Numbered from the stretch's first letter, positions 1 through 8,621 are shown. The stretch is 64,000 nt of DNA from Pontibacterium sinense (GCF_015209595.1 NZ_JADEYS010000004.1:186001-250000); one strand, 5' to 3'. The notes: generated by a model from the letters alone, not told the origin. Numbers and translations: made by a program.

Positions 1-1
1 G

Positions 2-781
2 AAAGGCAAAGTGCCTAACACCTTGTACTTCACCACCATGCCCTTTGGTATGACTGCGCCAGAGCAGTACGGCTGGTTCTACAACGGTGGCGGTATGGAG
101 CTGATGGAGAAGGTTTACAGCAAATACGGCCTGATGAGCTTCCCGGGTGGTAATACCGGTAACCAGATGGGCGGTTGGTTCCAGAAAGAGATTAACTCGC
201 TGGATGACCTGCAAGGTCTGAAAATGCGTATTCCGGGTTTTGCGGGTGAAGTACTGGCAAAACTGGGCGCGAAGCCAACCAACATCCCAGCGGGTGAGCT
301 TTACACCGCACTGGAACGCCGCACCATCGACGCGCTGGAGTGGGTAGGCCCATCTCTTGATCTGCGTATGGGTTTCCACAAAATCGCACCGTACTACTAC
401 ACCGGTTGGCATGAGCCTGCGACTGAGTTGCAGTTCCTTGTGAACGAGCGTACCTGGAAAAAACTGCCTGCCGATCTGCAAGAGATCCTGCGTGTCGCGA
501 TGCGTACAGCGGCGTACGACATGTACATCCAGTCTTACCACATGTCAGCGGAAAACTGGGATCTGATGAAAAAAGCGCATCCTGATATCCAGATCAAATC
601 GTTCCCAGCTGACGTGATCGGTGCGATGAAAACCGCCAACACTGAACTGCTGAAAGAGAAAGCAGCGGCTGATCCGCTGGCGAAAGAGATCATCACCTCT
701 CAGGCGATGTACATGCAGAAATCCCGTGTATGGACCGACATCTCCGATAAGGCCTACTTGAACAGTCTGTCGTCTCAGTAA
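2..781 (+). CDS. TRAP transporter substrate-binding protein, DctP/TakP-like (5' partial)
   Basis: Periplasmic solute receptor of a tripartite ATP-independent periplasmic transporter. The reading frame is open from base 2, so the signal peptide and N-terminal lobe lie outside the window and about 260 residues are seen. The stretch with GGNTG, MGGWF and KEINSLDDLQG, followed by ALERRTIDALEWVGP, is typical of the DctP superfamily branch that contains the 2-oxo acid receptor TakP. The arginine in the KMRIPGF segment is the usual carboxylate-binding position of this family. The small and large permease genes follow on the same strand, completing the transporter. The family assignment is firm. The substrate (a 2-oxo acid or other monocarboxylate) is an inference from resemblance to TakP. 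Confidence 0.92.
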   Translation, partial: KGKVPNTLYFTTMPFGMTAPEQYGWFYNGGGMELMEKVYSKYGLMSFPGGNTGNQMGGWFQKEINSLDDLQGLKMRIPGFAGEVLAKLGAKPTNIPAGELYTALERRTIDALEWVGPSLDLRMGFHKIAPYYYTGWHEPATELQFLVNERTWKKLPADLQEILRVAMRTAAYDMYIQSYHMSAENWDLMKKAHPDIQIKSFPADVIGAMKTANTELLKEKAAADPLAKEIITSQAMYMQKSRVWTDISDKAYLNSLSSQ

Positions 782-788
782 ATCCGCT

Positions 789-948
789 GGAGACTGCGTG
801 AAACCTACTGCGCTGGCTTAGGCGGCGTTAAAGCTTGGCTCAAAATGCTCATTTACGGTTCGTAATACCCTACGGGCACGATGACTGCGCGTTCTCGCCA
901 AGCTTTGCCTTGCCTAAGCTGCGCTCGTGACGCTTTCACGCAGTCTCC
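789..948. repeat. nested inverted repeat between binding-protein and permease genes
   Basis: Perfect 15-bp outer arms GGAGACTGCGTGAAA (789-803) and TTTCACGCAGTCTCC (934-948) enclose further matching arms, GCTTAGGC with GCCTAAGC and AAAGCTTGGC with GCCAAGCTTT. The transcript could fold into one long imperfect hairpin. It may be a dispersed palindromic element. It sits where TRAP operons often need lower permease than receptor expression, so partial termination or mRNA protection is plausible but not shown. Confidence 0.75.
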
Positions 949-975
949 TCCCATCTCTACTCTAGAGGCGCTGTT

Positions 976-1512
976 ATGTTTCTGCTCCGTCTGGAACGCG
1001 CGATCAATACCTTCTCTGACCTGCTGGGTAAGATTGCCGCCCTGTTATTTATCCTGATGCTATTTAACGTCTTCTTCGACGTTGTGATGCGTTACCTGTT
1101 TAACGATGTATCGATCGGTATGCAGGAGCTGGAATGGCACCTGTTTGCGGCCATGTTCATGTTGGGGGTGCCATACACCCTGCGCACGGGTGGCCACGTA
1201 CGTGTCGATCTGATCTATGAACGCCTGACGGGCAACAAAAAGGCGTGGATCGATCTGCTGGGTTCTCTGTTCTTGTTACTGCCGTTTGCCTTGCTGGTGG
1301 CGTGGTACGGCGTAGGTTTTGCCAGCGAAGCGTATGAGCTGGGCGAGACCTCCGGTGATCCGGGTGGTTTGCCGTATCGCTGGATTATCAAGGCGGTGAT
1401 TCCCTTTGCCTTCTTCTCTATCGCCATCAGTGGTGTCGGTCTGATGCTGAAATCAGTCAATACCCTGCTGGGTCATCATCCGGTTGCACGCTACCAGCCT
1501 CCTACGCATTAA
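976..1512 (+). CDS. TRAP transporter small permease (DctQ family)
   Basis: 178-residue integral membrane protein with four predicted hydrophobic segments (about residues 18-40, 52-72, 93-115 and 135-158), the normal length and layout of DctQ. The family-typical FDVVMRYLFN and QELEWHLFAAMFMLG segments are visible. DctQ binds the large permease and is needed for assembly of the transport channel in the inner membrane. It lies between the receptor gene and dctM-type gene of the same operon, only 23 bp before the latter. An AGAGG ribosome-binding sequence precedes the ATG. The family is clear. Confidence 0.93.
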   Translation: MFLLRLERAINTFSDLLGKIAALLFILMLFNVFFDVVMRYLFNDVSIGMQELEWHLFAAMFMLGVPYTLRTGGHVRVDLIYERLTGNKKAWIDLLGSLFLLLPFALLVAWYGVGFASEAYELGETSGDPGGLPYRWIIKAVIPFAFFSIAISGVGLMLKSVNTLLGHHPVARYQPPTH

Positions 1513-1535
1513 ACGCACTAACAGGTAATACAATT

Positions 1536-2825
1536 ATGATCGGTATAGTCATGTTTTTTGTGGCGCTGGGGATGTTGTTGTTTGGCTTCCCGGTGGCCTT
1601 TACGTTTGGCGGCGTTGCGCTGCTGTTTGGAATACTGGCAGAAGGCCCGGAGATGTTTGCCTTCATGCCGTTCCGTATCCAAAGCATTATGGAAAATACG
1701 GTGCTGATGGCCGTGCCTCTGTTTATCTTTATGGGGATCGTGTTGCAGAAAACCCGTCTGGCAGAACAGCTGCTGGAATCCATGGGTAAACTGTTCGGCG
1801 GTGTGCGAGGTGGTCTGGCGATCTCGACCGTCTTAGTTGGCGCACTGCTGGCCGCATCCACCGGCGTTGTAGGGGCATCCGTGGTCGCGATGGGTCTGAT
1901 CTCATTGCCGGTGATGTTGAAGTACAAATACGATAAGTCACTCGCGTGCGGCACCATCTGTGCCTCCGGTACATTGGGACAGATCATCCCGCCGTCCATC
2001 ATTCTGATTATTCTCGGTGACGTGCTGGGTATTCCGGTGGGTGACCTGTTTCAGGCTGCGATTGGACCGGGCTTTGTACTGATCGGCGCCTATATCATCT
2101 ACATCCTGATCTACAGCTGGATGAAACCGGAAGCGGCCCCTGCGCTGCCGATGGATGAGGATGTTGAAAACAAGCGTCAGCAGTATGTGAAAGCGCTGAA
2201 AGCGATTATTCCGCCGCTGGCCCTGATCCTGATCGTACTGGGCTCTATCTTCGCCGGTATCGCCACACCGACTGAATCCTCTGCCTTGGGTGGTATTGGT
2301 GCCATCGCGCTGGCGGCAATGTACCGTCAGTTCAGCTGGAAAATGGTCTTCGACTCCGCCTCAGAAACCGTCAAAGTAACCGCGATGGTCTTCGCCATCC
2401 TGCTGGGTGCCACCGCCTTCTCCATGGCGTTTACCTACACCGGCGGTGACTACATCGTAGAAGAGATTCTGTCCGACCTGCCGGGCGGCGCAACGGGCTT
2501 CCTGCTGCTCTCCATGTTGGCAATTCTGATACTGGGTTTCTTTATCGACTTCGTCGAGATCAGCTTCATCATCGTACCGATTCTGGCACCGGTGGCGGAT
2601 GCACTGGGTATCGCACCTGTTTGGTTCGCCATCCTGATCGCCATGAACCTGCAAACCAGCTTCCTGACCCCACCGTTTGGATTCAGTCTGTTCTATCTCA
2701 AAGGCGTCGCACCGCCTGACGTGCGGACTGTGGATATCTACCGTGGTGTAATGCCATTCATCCTGATGCAGGTGGCGGTAGTGGCTTCGATCCTGTTGTT
2801 CCCAGCGTTTTATGGCCTGACCTAA
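1536..2825 (+). CDS. TRAP transporter large permease (DctM family)
   Basis: 429-residue polytopic membrane protein, the usual DctM size, hydrophobic over nearly its whole length with about 11-12 membrane segments. Conserved DctM features include the glycine-rich LVGALLAASTGVVGASVVAMG region, GTLGQIIPPSI, the TPTESSALGG motif and the C-terminal TSFLTPPFGFSLFYLKG segment. It forms the sodium-coupled transport path for the solute delivered by the upstream receptor. It is the last gene of the receptor-DctQ-DctM operon. No clear intrinsic terminator follows, but a palindromic repeat element begins about 57 bp downstream. Confidence 0.95.
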   Translation: MIGIVMFFVALGMLLFGFPVAFTFGGVALLFGILAEGPEMFAFMPFRIQSIMENTVLMAVPLFIFMGIVLQKTRLAEQLLESMGKLFGGVRGGLAISTVLVGALLAASTGVVGASVVAMGLISLPVMLKYKYDKSLACGTICASGTLGQIIPPSIILIILGDVLGIPVGDLFQAAIGPGFVLIGAYIIYILIYSWMKPEAAPALPMDEDVENKRQQYVKALKAIIPPLALILIVLGSIFAGIATPTESSALGGIGAIALAAMYRQFSWKMVFDSASETVKVTAMVFAILLGATAFSMAFTYTGGDYIVEEILSDLPGGATGFLLLSMLAILILGFFIDFVEISFIIVPILAPVADALGIAPVWFAILIAMNLQTSFLTPPFGFSLFYLKGVAPPDVRTVDIYRGVMPFILMQVAVVASILLFPAFYGLT

Positions 2826-2882
2826 ATGGCCTAATTAACGGGATATAATCTTCGTCCCTTTCGTATCCTAAAAAATACACTC

Positions 2883-2959
2883 TGTAGCAGCGGTCTCCGA
2901 CCGCGACATACCTCCCATTTGGAACGAACAGGCAGTCGCTCTCGGAGCGAGCTGCTACA
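2883..2959. repeat. palindromic intergenic element, TGTAGCAGC type
   Basis: Terminal inverted repeats TGTAGCAGC (2883-2891) and GCTGCTACA (2951-2959) flank internal hairpins such as GCGGTCTCCGACCGC and TCGCTCTCGGAGCGA. The same architecture recurs at 15412-15482. It lies 57 bp after the TRAP operon stop and may serve as its transcription end. Confidence 0.75.
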
Positions 2960-3632
2960 ACCCAGTTCCACCCCGGCAGCCTATCGATTTGATGTGCTGC
3001 CACATCCTTCTGGACTTACCTTGAGTAAGTTTCCCCTCGCTGTGGTTCGTAGCTGCAACGGGGGATTTTTTATGTCCTCTGATTTTGTAGGGCACGCTTT
3101 AGCCTGCCAACGCCCAACGGGCGTTTATGCCTTCACGTTCGTTTCTACATTCGTATCGCTCTGCTGGGATTCCTGCTTGCCCAACTTCAGCTGGACCACG
3201 GTACTTCCAAAAATCCATCGGAACCATTGACCTCACCTCCACGATCCCCATACCGAAATCGCCGCCTATCGATGAATGCCCAAATTACCCAGAGTCCACA
3301 AGTGCTCATCTGCGCAGATGGAGAGAGCTGCTACCAGCCCCAATTTTCGTAGCGTTGATTGACCTAAAGCGCTCGTTTTCCAACGCTCTTTCTGCTAAAA
3401 CTTCATCTAAGTCAAATGGATAGACGTTGGGTGGGGTTAGATAACGAGACCGCCTATTATCTGCACAAAGCGAGAACGCTCGGTTTGTCAGGGAGGAATA
3501 CCGCGATTTTCTGTCAATTATTCCTTTCCGGTCAAACTGTTAGTAGCCCTTAGGTCCTATTTTATCTATGGGGCAAAGAGAGCGGCCTTCTTATACAAAT
3601 GTTGGGTTTCAACCATACGAACAGGGATGAAT
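2960..3632. other. gene-poor intergenic stretch with a decayed palindromic element
   Basis: No convincing gene is seen in this stretch. Short open frames here lack ribosome-binding sites and family features. At about 3086-3131 a degenerate copy of the TGTAGGGC-type two-hairpin element can be seen: its left end and the AACGCCCAACGGGCGTT hairpin are present, and its right end is lost. Composition becomes AT-richer towards 3600, where the low-GC patch begins. Confidence 0.5.
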
Positions 3633-4070
3633 ATGCAGCTGCAACAAATCGATGTCACCGGCTCTCGAATAGTTGGGCCAATCACGGCTCTTGGTCATGT
3701 AGGCCCCAAACATCATGGAATAATTCTTGGGAAAAACCTAGAAGATGGTCATGTGTATGTAGCGGAGAATATGCATACGGGTTACCAAATTGCCACATAT
3801 CATGACTTTTGTAAGCGTTATATGCCAAACGGTGAAATAAAAATTGCAGCAAATGACGGTGCCTATTCCGACTTAACGGTTGCCAATAGAGCTATAGAAG
3901 AGATCAAGCGGGGTGGTAAGGGGATATACAACCTTGTTGCAAATAACTGTGAATCCTTCGCAAATAGAGCTATACACGACAAGTCGATAAGCAAACAAGT
4001 TGTTCATACAGCGATCGGTATTGTGGTAGTGGTCGGAGCTTATTGGGTTATAAAAAACGCGAGAAAGTAA
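3633..4070 (+). CDS. LRAT/NlpC-P60-like acyltransferase or hydrolase family protein
   Basis: 145-residue protein with the hallmarks of the LRAT (permuted papain-like) fold: an early histidine in KHHGIILG (H27/H28) and the catalytic-type cysteine in NNCESFAN (C106). A C-terminal hydrophobic segment (about residues 121-138) could anchor it in a membrane, as in eukaryotic LRAT/HRASLS enzymes. The family performs thioester-mediated acyl transfer or phospholipase A-type chemistry; the bacterial role is unknown. The ATG at 3633 has AGGG six bases upstream; the alternative ATG at 3627 would overlap that site. The gene is AT-richer than the TRAP operon and stands alone between repeat-rich spacers, suggesting acquisition. 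Confidence 0.7.
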   Translation: MQLQQIDVTGSRIVGPITALGHVGPKHHGIILGKNLEDGHVYVAENMHTGYQIATYHDFCKRYMPNGEIKIAANDGAYSDLTVANRAIEEIKRGGKGIYNLVANNCESFANRAIHDKSISKQVVHTAIGIVVVVGAYWVIKNARK

Positions 4071-4112
4071 CCATACAGTCGGCTGTTGTCGCCACTGCGT
4101 GGCTGGGACTGC

Positions 4113-4136
4113 CTTTTCGCCTTTTCGCCTTTTCGT
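4113..4136. repeat. three tandem copies of an 8-bp unit
   Basis: CTTTTCGC occurs at 4113-4120 and 4121-4128, followed by CTTTTCGT at 4129-4136. It is immediately upstream of a terminator-like hairpin. No function is assigned. Confidence 0.7.
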
Positions 4137-4175
4137 AGCTACAAGTCAGCCCCAAAGCAGGGGGTAGCTGTTTTT
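4137..4175 (+). terminator. probable intrinsic terminator of the LRAT-like gene
   Basis: AGCTAC (4137-4142) pairs with GTAGCT (4164-4169), with an inner CCCC/GGGG pairing, and is followed by G and five T at 4171-4175. It separates the LRAT-like gene from the next transcription unit. Confidence 0.55.
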
Positions 4176-4194
4176 ACAAATATGGAAATTTATA

Positions 4195-4599
4195 ATGAAA
4201 AAATGGCCTGATCACTTTCCAGAGCAGTGCCCACCGGGGTGCGCAGAGCCTGTATCTGGTAAGGTATATAGATTCATCAATAGAGCCAATCCAAAAGAAA
4301 AAGACTTCAAATCATTTTTTGAGTTAAAACCAGATCAGGATTGGGGTGAAAAAGCTTGCCAAGCGAGAGGTCTTTCTGTATATAAAAATAAAAATGCTTG
4401 TGAACAAATGGTTGACTTAGTTCCAGCATTAGCCAAGAAAAAATTAGCCGTGGCAGAACTCAATTCTAATGATGGCGTAATAGCTGAAACACCATCAAGG
4501 AATTCTAATGAGCATAACACACTATGGTCATCGGTAGATAAAAAAGAGATGGCTGATAAGTTTACATGTTTAGAAAACGAGGTGGCTTTAAATGCTTAA
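4195..4599 (+). CDS. uncharacterised 134-residue protein, first gene of a low-GC pair
   Basis: Soluble 134-residue protein without a signal peptide. Its N-terminal half has a compact pattern, with CPPGCAEPVSG, VYRFINR, KEKDFKSFFELKP and GEKACQARGLSVY, that I associate with a conserved hypothetical family but cannot name. The C-terminal half is lower complexity. It overlaps the next start by 8 bp, so the two are co-transcribed and probably translationally coupled. The gene is clearly AT-rich compared with the flanking metabolic genes and is preceded by a terminator-like hairpin, so it opens a separate, probably horizontally acquired unit. No function is proposed. Confidence 0.72.
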   Translation: MKKWPDHFPEQCPPGCAEPVSGKVYRFINRANPKEKDFKSFFELKPDQDWGEKACQARGLSVYKNKNACEQMVDLVPALAKKKLAVAELNSNDGVIAETPSRNSNEHNTLWSSVDKKEMADKFTCLENEVALNA

Positions 4600-5785
4600 C
4601 CTCCCAATAAATACAGTTTTAGGAGATCTGAGGTTAGTAAATACATTTCAGTTTTTCGATATTCCTAGAATATTTAGTTGTCGGAATAAGTCAGGTGCAC
4701 AGTATTTAGTGCTATCAACCTTTGATGACTATGATAGCTTCGAGTGGCTATATCTTCCTATTTCAAATGACAGATTATCTTCGGTTGTTAGTAAAAAAAT
4801 AACCTTGCGAGAAGCATTCGAACTACCGGAAGATGGATATCTATTTCACGTAGAATCTAACTTCGAAGGCGAAGCTAAAGTTGACTATAAGTTCTCTGAA
4901 CAAATAAACGTTGAAGATCTTCCAAAGCCGGGTGCATATTTACAAACTGATAGCCCTTATATAGTTGGATTTGGTGCAATCGATGCTACTGAAGCAGCCA
5001 TTTCGTCTAGAAGAGAAACATTTAATATTCATCTTTACCCTACGGATAGCCAGCTTCCAGAATTTGAAATAAAAGGTTTTGGAACAATACTCACATCACT
5101 TCAAAGTTTAGTCGATTCCCTTGGTCAATATTGTGAAGGTGAGCCTACTTTAAAAGGGGCGATTGCAGTCGATATATTAAGTGAAACAAAATTTAAAGCA
5201 ACACAGATTTTTGATGGTTCTTTTGGTGTTCAGCTTAAGTCGGACTCATCTAGCGACTTGTTTAATAGGTCGTTAGCATCGGATGCAATAATGGAACTAA
5301 TAAATCTACTTGAAGCTGGTGATAATGAAGACGTCATAAGTAACAAACTGCATGAATTTCAAGGAAGAGTCGCGTCGAAATATAAAGTCTTTCTGAAGTC
5401 TCTCGCAAAATTAGATACACCATTAAAAGTTGACTGGGGGTCGCCTAATCTCGAGCGAGGAAAGAGTTTGGAGCTAAAAAAAGATACAATATTAAATGCT
5501 TATAAAGCAGTAAGCAAAATTAATATCGATATGTCTGAGGCTGTTATTTTTAAAGCAGAACTTTTAGGTTTGGATGTAAAAACAAAGCGCTATAGAGTTC
5601 GTAATTTATCTGATAATGAAGATTATTTTGGGAAGATATCAGAAGAGTCAATTTGCGAAGTTGAACACTCAGAAATTAATGGGATTTATGAAGTTACTTT
5701 AAAGAAAGTAATTGAAACAAACTCATCATCTGGTGCTGAATATACAAAATGGTTACTCTGTGGCCTGAAACAGCTAACAAAATAA
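4592..5785 (+). CDS. uncharacterised 397-residue protein, second gene of a low-GC pair (possibly DUF6575)
   Basis: Soluble, acidic 397-residue protein. The N-terminal about 110 residues, with FFDIPRIFSCRNKSG, then FEWLYLPISNDRL and ITLREAFE, resemble the domain I recall as DUF6575, an uncharacterised module of accessory regions. That name is from memory and uncertain. The remainder shows no recognisable motif. Its ATG lies inside the end of the upstream gene (8-bp overlap), so the products are probably made together and may interact. Codon use is AT-rich. A stress, toxin-antitoxin-like or defence role is possible from the paired layout but unsupported by motifs. Confidence 0.7.
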   Translation: MLNLPINTVLGDLRLVNTFQFFDIPRIFSCRNKSGAQYLVLSTFDDYDSFEWLYLPISNDRLSSVVSKKITLREAFELPEDGYLFHVESNFEGEAKVDYKFSEQINVEDLPKPGAYLQTDSPYIVGFGAIDATEAAISSRRETFNIHLYPTDSQLPEFEIKGFGTILTSLQSLVDSLGQYCEGEPTLKGAIAVDILSETKFKATQIFDGSFGVQLKSDSSSDLFNRSLASDAIMELINLLEAGDNEDVISNKLHEFQGRVASKYKVFLKSLAKLDTPLKVDWGSPNLERGKSLELKKDTILNAYKAVSKINIDMSEAVIFKAELLGLDVKTKRYRVRNLSDNEDYFGKISEESICEVEHSEINGIYEVTLKKVIETNSSSGAEYTKWLLCGLKQLTK

Positions 5786-5887
5786 TCCAAGTGGCCTGCT
5801 TCGGTGGCACCTGATTTGAGTAGGACCAGTGCACGTTTGAGAGCTTTCTTAGCTCCAATTTGAACGTTCTGAATTCAAGGAGAAGGG

Positions 5888-6184
5888 ATGCCGGGTTTGT
5901 TTTCAGCAGTTTTAGCGTTCGGGCTTCTGATCTATTCGGAAGAATACGGTGCGCTGATTGGTCTAATTTCTCTTTTCCTCGTTGGAGGAATGCTTCATGG
6001 CATGGTCCAGAGATATATCATTTTGCAAACAGATCAAGATGATCCTCTCTTTGAAGCAGCTAGATCAGCCAGAGCTAAGATGATGTGGGGGCTTAGAGTG
6101 TTAGCCATTTACGGGATATATGTTACCTACTCTGATTACAGTAGAGCTGAGCTAATGGAACATCTGGGCATGTACTTCAACTGA
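5888..6184 (+). CDS. small membrane protein of unknown function
   Basis: 98-residue protein with two adjacent hydrophobic segments at the N terminus (about residues 3-17 and 21-40) and a third near residues 66-82, separated by a charged stretch. A strong ribosome-binding sequence, AAGGAGAAGGG, precedes the ATG at a normal distance, which supports real translation. No family was recognised. It stands alone between the low-GC pair and a YdeI-like gene, on the same strand as both. Confidence 0.6.
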   Translation: MPGLFSAVLAFGLLIYSEEYGALIGLISLFLVGGMLHGMVQRYIILQTDQDDPLFEAARSARAKMMWGLRVLAIYGIYVTYSDYSRAELMEHLGMYFN

Positions 6185-6289
6185 GAAGTTACATAATAAG
6201 GGCCTCAAAGATCGTTCACTTTGTGCGCAATTGCGCTAGCCAAGTATCTGCTCTTTGTAGGTCGGAGCAGCCGAAGAGAATCTAGTTCT

Positions 6290-6865
6290 ATGCCAGAACC
6301 CGATCCAGCAAAAATCATAACCTTTACATCACCGAAAAATCTCAGCCAGTGGCTCAAGGTGAATCACGCCACTGAAACAGAGCTGTGGGTGAAGATCTTC
6401 AAGAAGAAGACTGGGATTCCGAGCGTCACTTGGGACGATGTCGTGGTCGAGGCGCTTTGCTGGGGCTGGATCGATGGCGTGAAGAAATCGATTGATGACC
6501 AAGCCTATCTCCAGCGGGTCACTCCAAGAAAGGCGCGAAGCAACTGGTCGAAAAGGAACAGAGAGCATGCGGAGCGTTTGATAAGCGAGGGCCGGATGAC
6601 GGAGTCAGGACTCGTGCACGTTCGTGCCGCCAAAGCAGACGGCCGTTGGGAGAATGCTTATACGGCAAGTGAAATGAAAGTACCGGCTGATTTCCTGGAT
6701 GCACTAGAGAGTAAGCCGAAGGCGAAACAGTTTTTTGAGACGCTCACTAAATCGAGCCGTTATGTTATCGCGCACGGATTGATAAGTGCGAAGAAACCCG
6801 AGACCAGACAGCGGCGGTTTGCAAAATTCATCGACATGCTTGTCTGCAATGAAAAGCCGACTTAG
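6290..6865 (+). CDS. YdeI/OmpD-associated family protein
   Basis: 191-residue cytoplasmic protein of the YdeI/OmpD-associated family, sometimes annotated as bacteriocin-protection protein. Diagnostic features are the N-terminal ELWVKIFKKKTG segment, VVVEALCWGWIDGVKK, RVTPRKARSNWSKRN, and a C-terminal helical region with the typical KPKAKQFFETLTKSSRY pattern. The biochemical role of the family is not established. The ATG at 6290 is chosen because family homology begins just after it; the frame is open further upstream but with unrelated sequence. Single gene, plus strand. Confidence 0.85.
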   Translation: MPEPDPAKIITFTSPKNLSQWLKVNHATETELWVKIFKKKTGIPSVTWDDVVVEALCWGWIDGVKKSIDDQAYLQRVTPRKARSNWSKRNREHAERLISEGRMTESGLVHVRAAKADGRWENAYTASEMKVPADFLDALESKPKAKQFFETLTKSSRYVIAHGLISAKKPETRQRRFAKFIDMLVCNEKPT

Positions 6866-7051
6866 GCTGTGAAAACGAAGCCGGTATAACCCAGCTTTTA
6901 AGCGGAACAAAAACAGTTGGTTTTGTTTCATGCCTCAACAAGTCTAACCAGCGATTTTTGTACGCTTAAGGTGGCGTTGATCGCAACAGGTTCCTCAGAC
7001 GTAAAATGTTCACTACCCCGCAAGCTTGCTGACGTATAAAAAGGAATAACC

Positions 7052-7342
7052 TTGTTTATCGTATCTCTGACCTATGTAGCACCCCTGGAAACCGTTGATC
7101 AGTTTATTCCTGAGCATGTTGAGTTCCTAAACGAACAATACCGCTTGGGAAATTTTCAGCTGTCTGGCCGCAAAGTTCCTCGTACGGGTGGGGTTATTCT
7201 TGCCACGGTAGACGGGCGTGAGCAGCTGGATAAGATCCTTGTGCAAGATCCGTTTCATCGAGAAAGTCTTGCCACGTATGAAGTAACAGAAATCGTGCCT
7301 ACGATGTCTTCTCAAGCCTTGGAATGCTTGGTTGAGATCTAG
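7052..7342 (+). CDS. YciI family protein
   Basis: 96-residue protein of the YciI/YCII dimeric ferredoxin-like (alpha+beta barrel) family. It begins with MFIVSLTYVAPLETVDQFIPEHVEFL and has the expected central glycine-rich strand and DPFHRESLATYEV segment of these proteins, including the DPF motif. The family is related to muconolactone isomerase-like folds, and most members have no assigned reaction. Translation probably starts at TTG (7052): an AAGGA site lies seven bases upstream, and no ATG is suitably placed at the homologous N terminus. Confidence 0.85.
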   Translation: MFIVSLTYVAPLETVDQFIPEHVEFLNEQYRLGNFQLSGRKVPRTGGVILATVDGREQLDKILVQDPFHRESLATYEVTEIVPTMSSQALECLVEI

Positions 7343-7472
7343 AAACAACAACTAGGCGGCTTGAATCTTCTACTAGAGAAGGGCGAGCAGTACGGAGTTG
7401 AGATAGGGTGTGTTTGCGAACTACTTTTCTTCAGCCTCTATCGCTAACGGGTTTGTTTAATCTGGAGTATCC

Positions 7473-8249
7473 ATGAAACTCATTGGAACACTACTACTGG
7501 TCACATGTTCTCTCCTTTCCTCGGCTGCCGCCTATGCTGAGAATGATGTTCGCGTCGAATACGCCAAACCCGAAGGTGCGGTCGAAACCGCCATAAGCAA
7601 AGAACTGAAGACATCTAACACGATTGGATCAGTTACTACCTTTATCGACGGTTACTTTAAGCTGCCTGAATCACTGGTGTTCTTTATCGGGGGGGAAGAG
7701 GGGCCTTTGTATGATGTGGCAGAGAACAGAATCCTGATTCCGTATTCCTTTGTTACCGAGATTAAAGACCGATTTAAACAGGCAAACTATAAAGAAACCG
7801 GTGTAACCGCAGAGGAAGCCACGAAAGATGCGCTGATGCATACGCTGTTTCATGAGTTTGCCCATGCAGCCATAGCGATGTATGAGCTGCCGGTATTGGG
7901 TAAAGAGGAAGATGCAGCCGATGCGCTGGCGACGATTCTGCTGATCGAGTTTTTCGATAATGGACAGGAGATTGCACTGAGTGCTGCTGATCTGTTTGAT
8001 TTGGAAAGTGACGACCGGGATACACTCGGTGATGAAGATTTCTGGGATGAGCACAGCTTAGACGATCAGCGGTATTTCAGTACCTTGTGTCATGTGTACG
8101 GCAGCGATCCCGAGCAATATGCGGCGATTCTTGAGGACGGTGCGCTTTCGGAAGAGAGGGCGGAGCTGTGTATTGAAGAGTATGAATATACGGTGCAAAG
8201 CTGGTTTAAAGTGTTGGAGCCTTATATTCAGGACAATAAGACAGACTAA
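7473..8249 (+). CDS. DUF4344 putative zinc metallopeptidase, exported
   Basis: 258-residue protein with an N-terminal signal peptide (cleavage near AYA-EN, about residue 22). It carries an HExxH zinc-binding motif at residues 127-131 (HEFAH), followed about 16 residues later by GKEEDAAD, whose acidic residues would supply the third metal ligand as in gluzincin-type enzymes. This arrangement is characteristic of DUF4344. The C-terminal part is very acidic and contains two cysteines that could form a disulfide. Expected location is the periplasm. Substrate unknown. An isolated gene with no obvious partner. Confidence 0.8.
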   Translation: MKLIGTLLLVTCSLLSSAAAYAENDVRVEYAKPEGAVETAISKELKTSNTIGSVTTFIDGYFKLPESLVFFIGGEEGPLYDVAENRILIPYSFVTEIKDRFKQANYKETGVTAEEATKDALMHTLFHEFAHAAIAMYELPVLGKEEDAADALATILLIEFFDNGQEIALSAADLFDLESDDRDTLGDEDFWDEHSLDDQRYFSTLCHVYGSDPEQYAAILEDGALSEERAELCIEEYEYTVQSWFKVLEPYIQDNKTD

Positions 8250-8408
8250 CTCGGCGCTTAGAATTTCAGCAAGAAAATGAAGGCGCGTGCGACGAAAACT
8301 GACAAAACTGGGGGAGTGTTATACTCAATTGAGAACGAATCTCAATCTGAGACTTGGCCACAGAAAGCTATTCTCGCACTTAGCAGAGGGTTGCTTAGGA
8401 GTCATACC

Positions 8409-8621
8409 ATGAGTTCTCTCGGGCTGTTATTTATTGCGTTGGTTGCGACCTGGTGTGTCGGTGGTGTGAGTGCGGTGCGGTTGTTGGGCCGTTACTACCA
8501 CCGGAAGGGTGAACAGTTCTGCGATACCCATGCGCTTGCGATTGCTGAGGTGCAAGCTTGTGTGTTTTTCCTCGGTCCCATGGGGTGGTTAGGGGTTTAT
8601 CTACTCACAGAGAAAAAGTGA
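8409..8621 (+). CDS. small membrane protein of unknown function
   Basis: 70-residue protein with two hydrophobic segments (about residues 3-24 and 48-66) separated by a basic loop containing RLLGRYYHRKGEQF. The ATG at 8409 is preceded by TAGGAG nine bases upstream, the best start in an otherwise longer open frame. No family recognised. Confidence 0.55.
   Translation: MSSLGLLFIALVATWCVGGVSAVRLLGRYYHRKGEQFCDTHALAIAEVQACVFFLGPMGWLGVYLLTEKK

Noticed and set aside
2919-3423. Two overlapping short open frames after the TRAP operon
   Set aside because: They run across palindromic repeat elements, have no ribosome-binding sites and no recognisable composition of a protein.
5809-5823. Third sigma-54-like site TGGCAC-N5-TTGA before the small membrane protein gene
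   Set aside because: Spacing fits but the invariant -12 GC is GA, so the most important position is lost; far from any activator gene.
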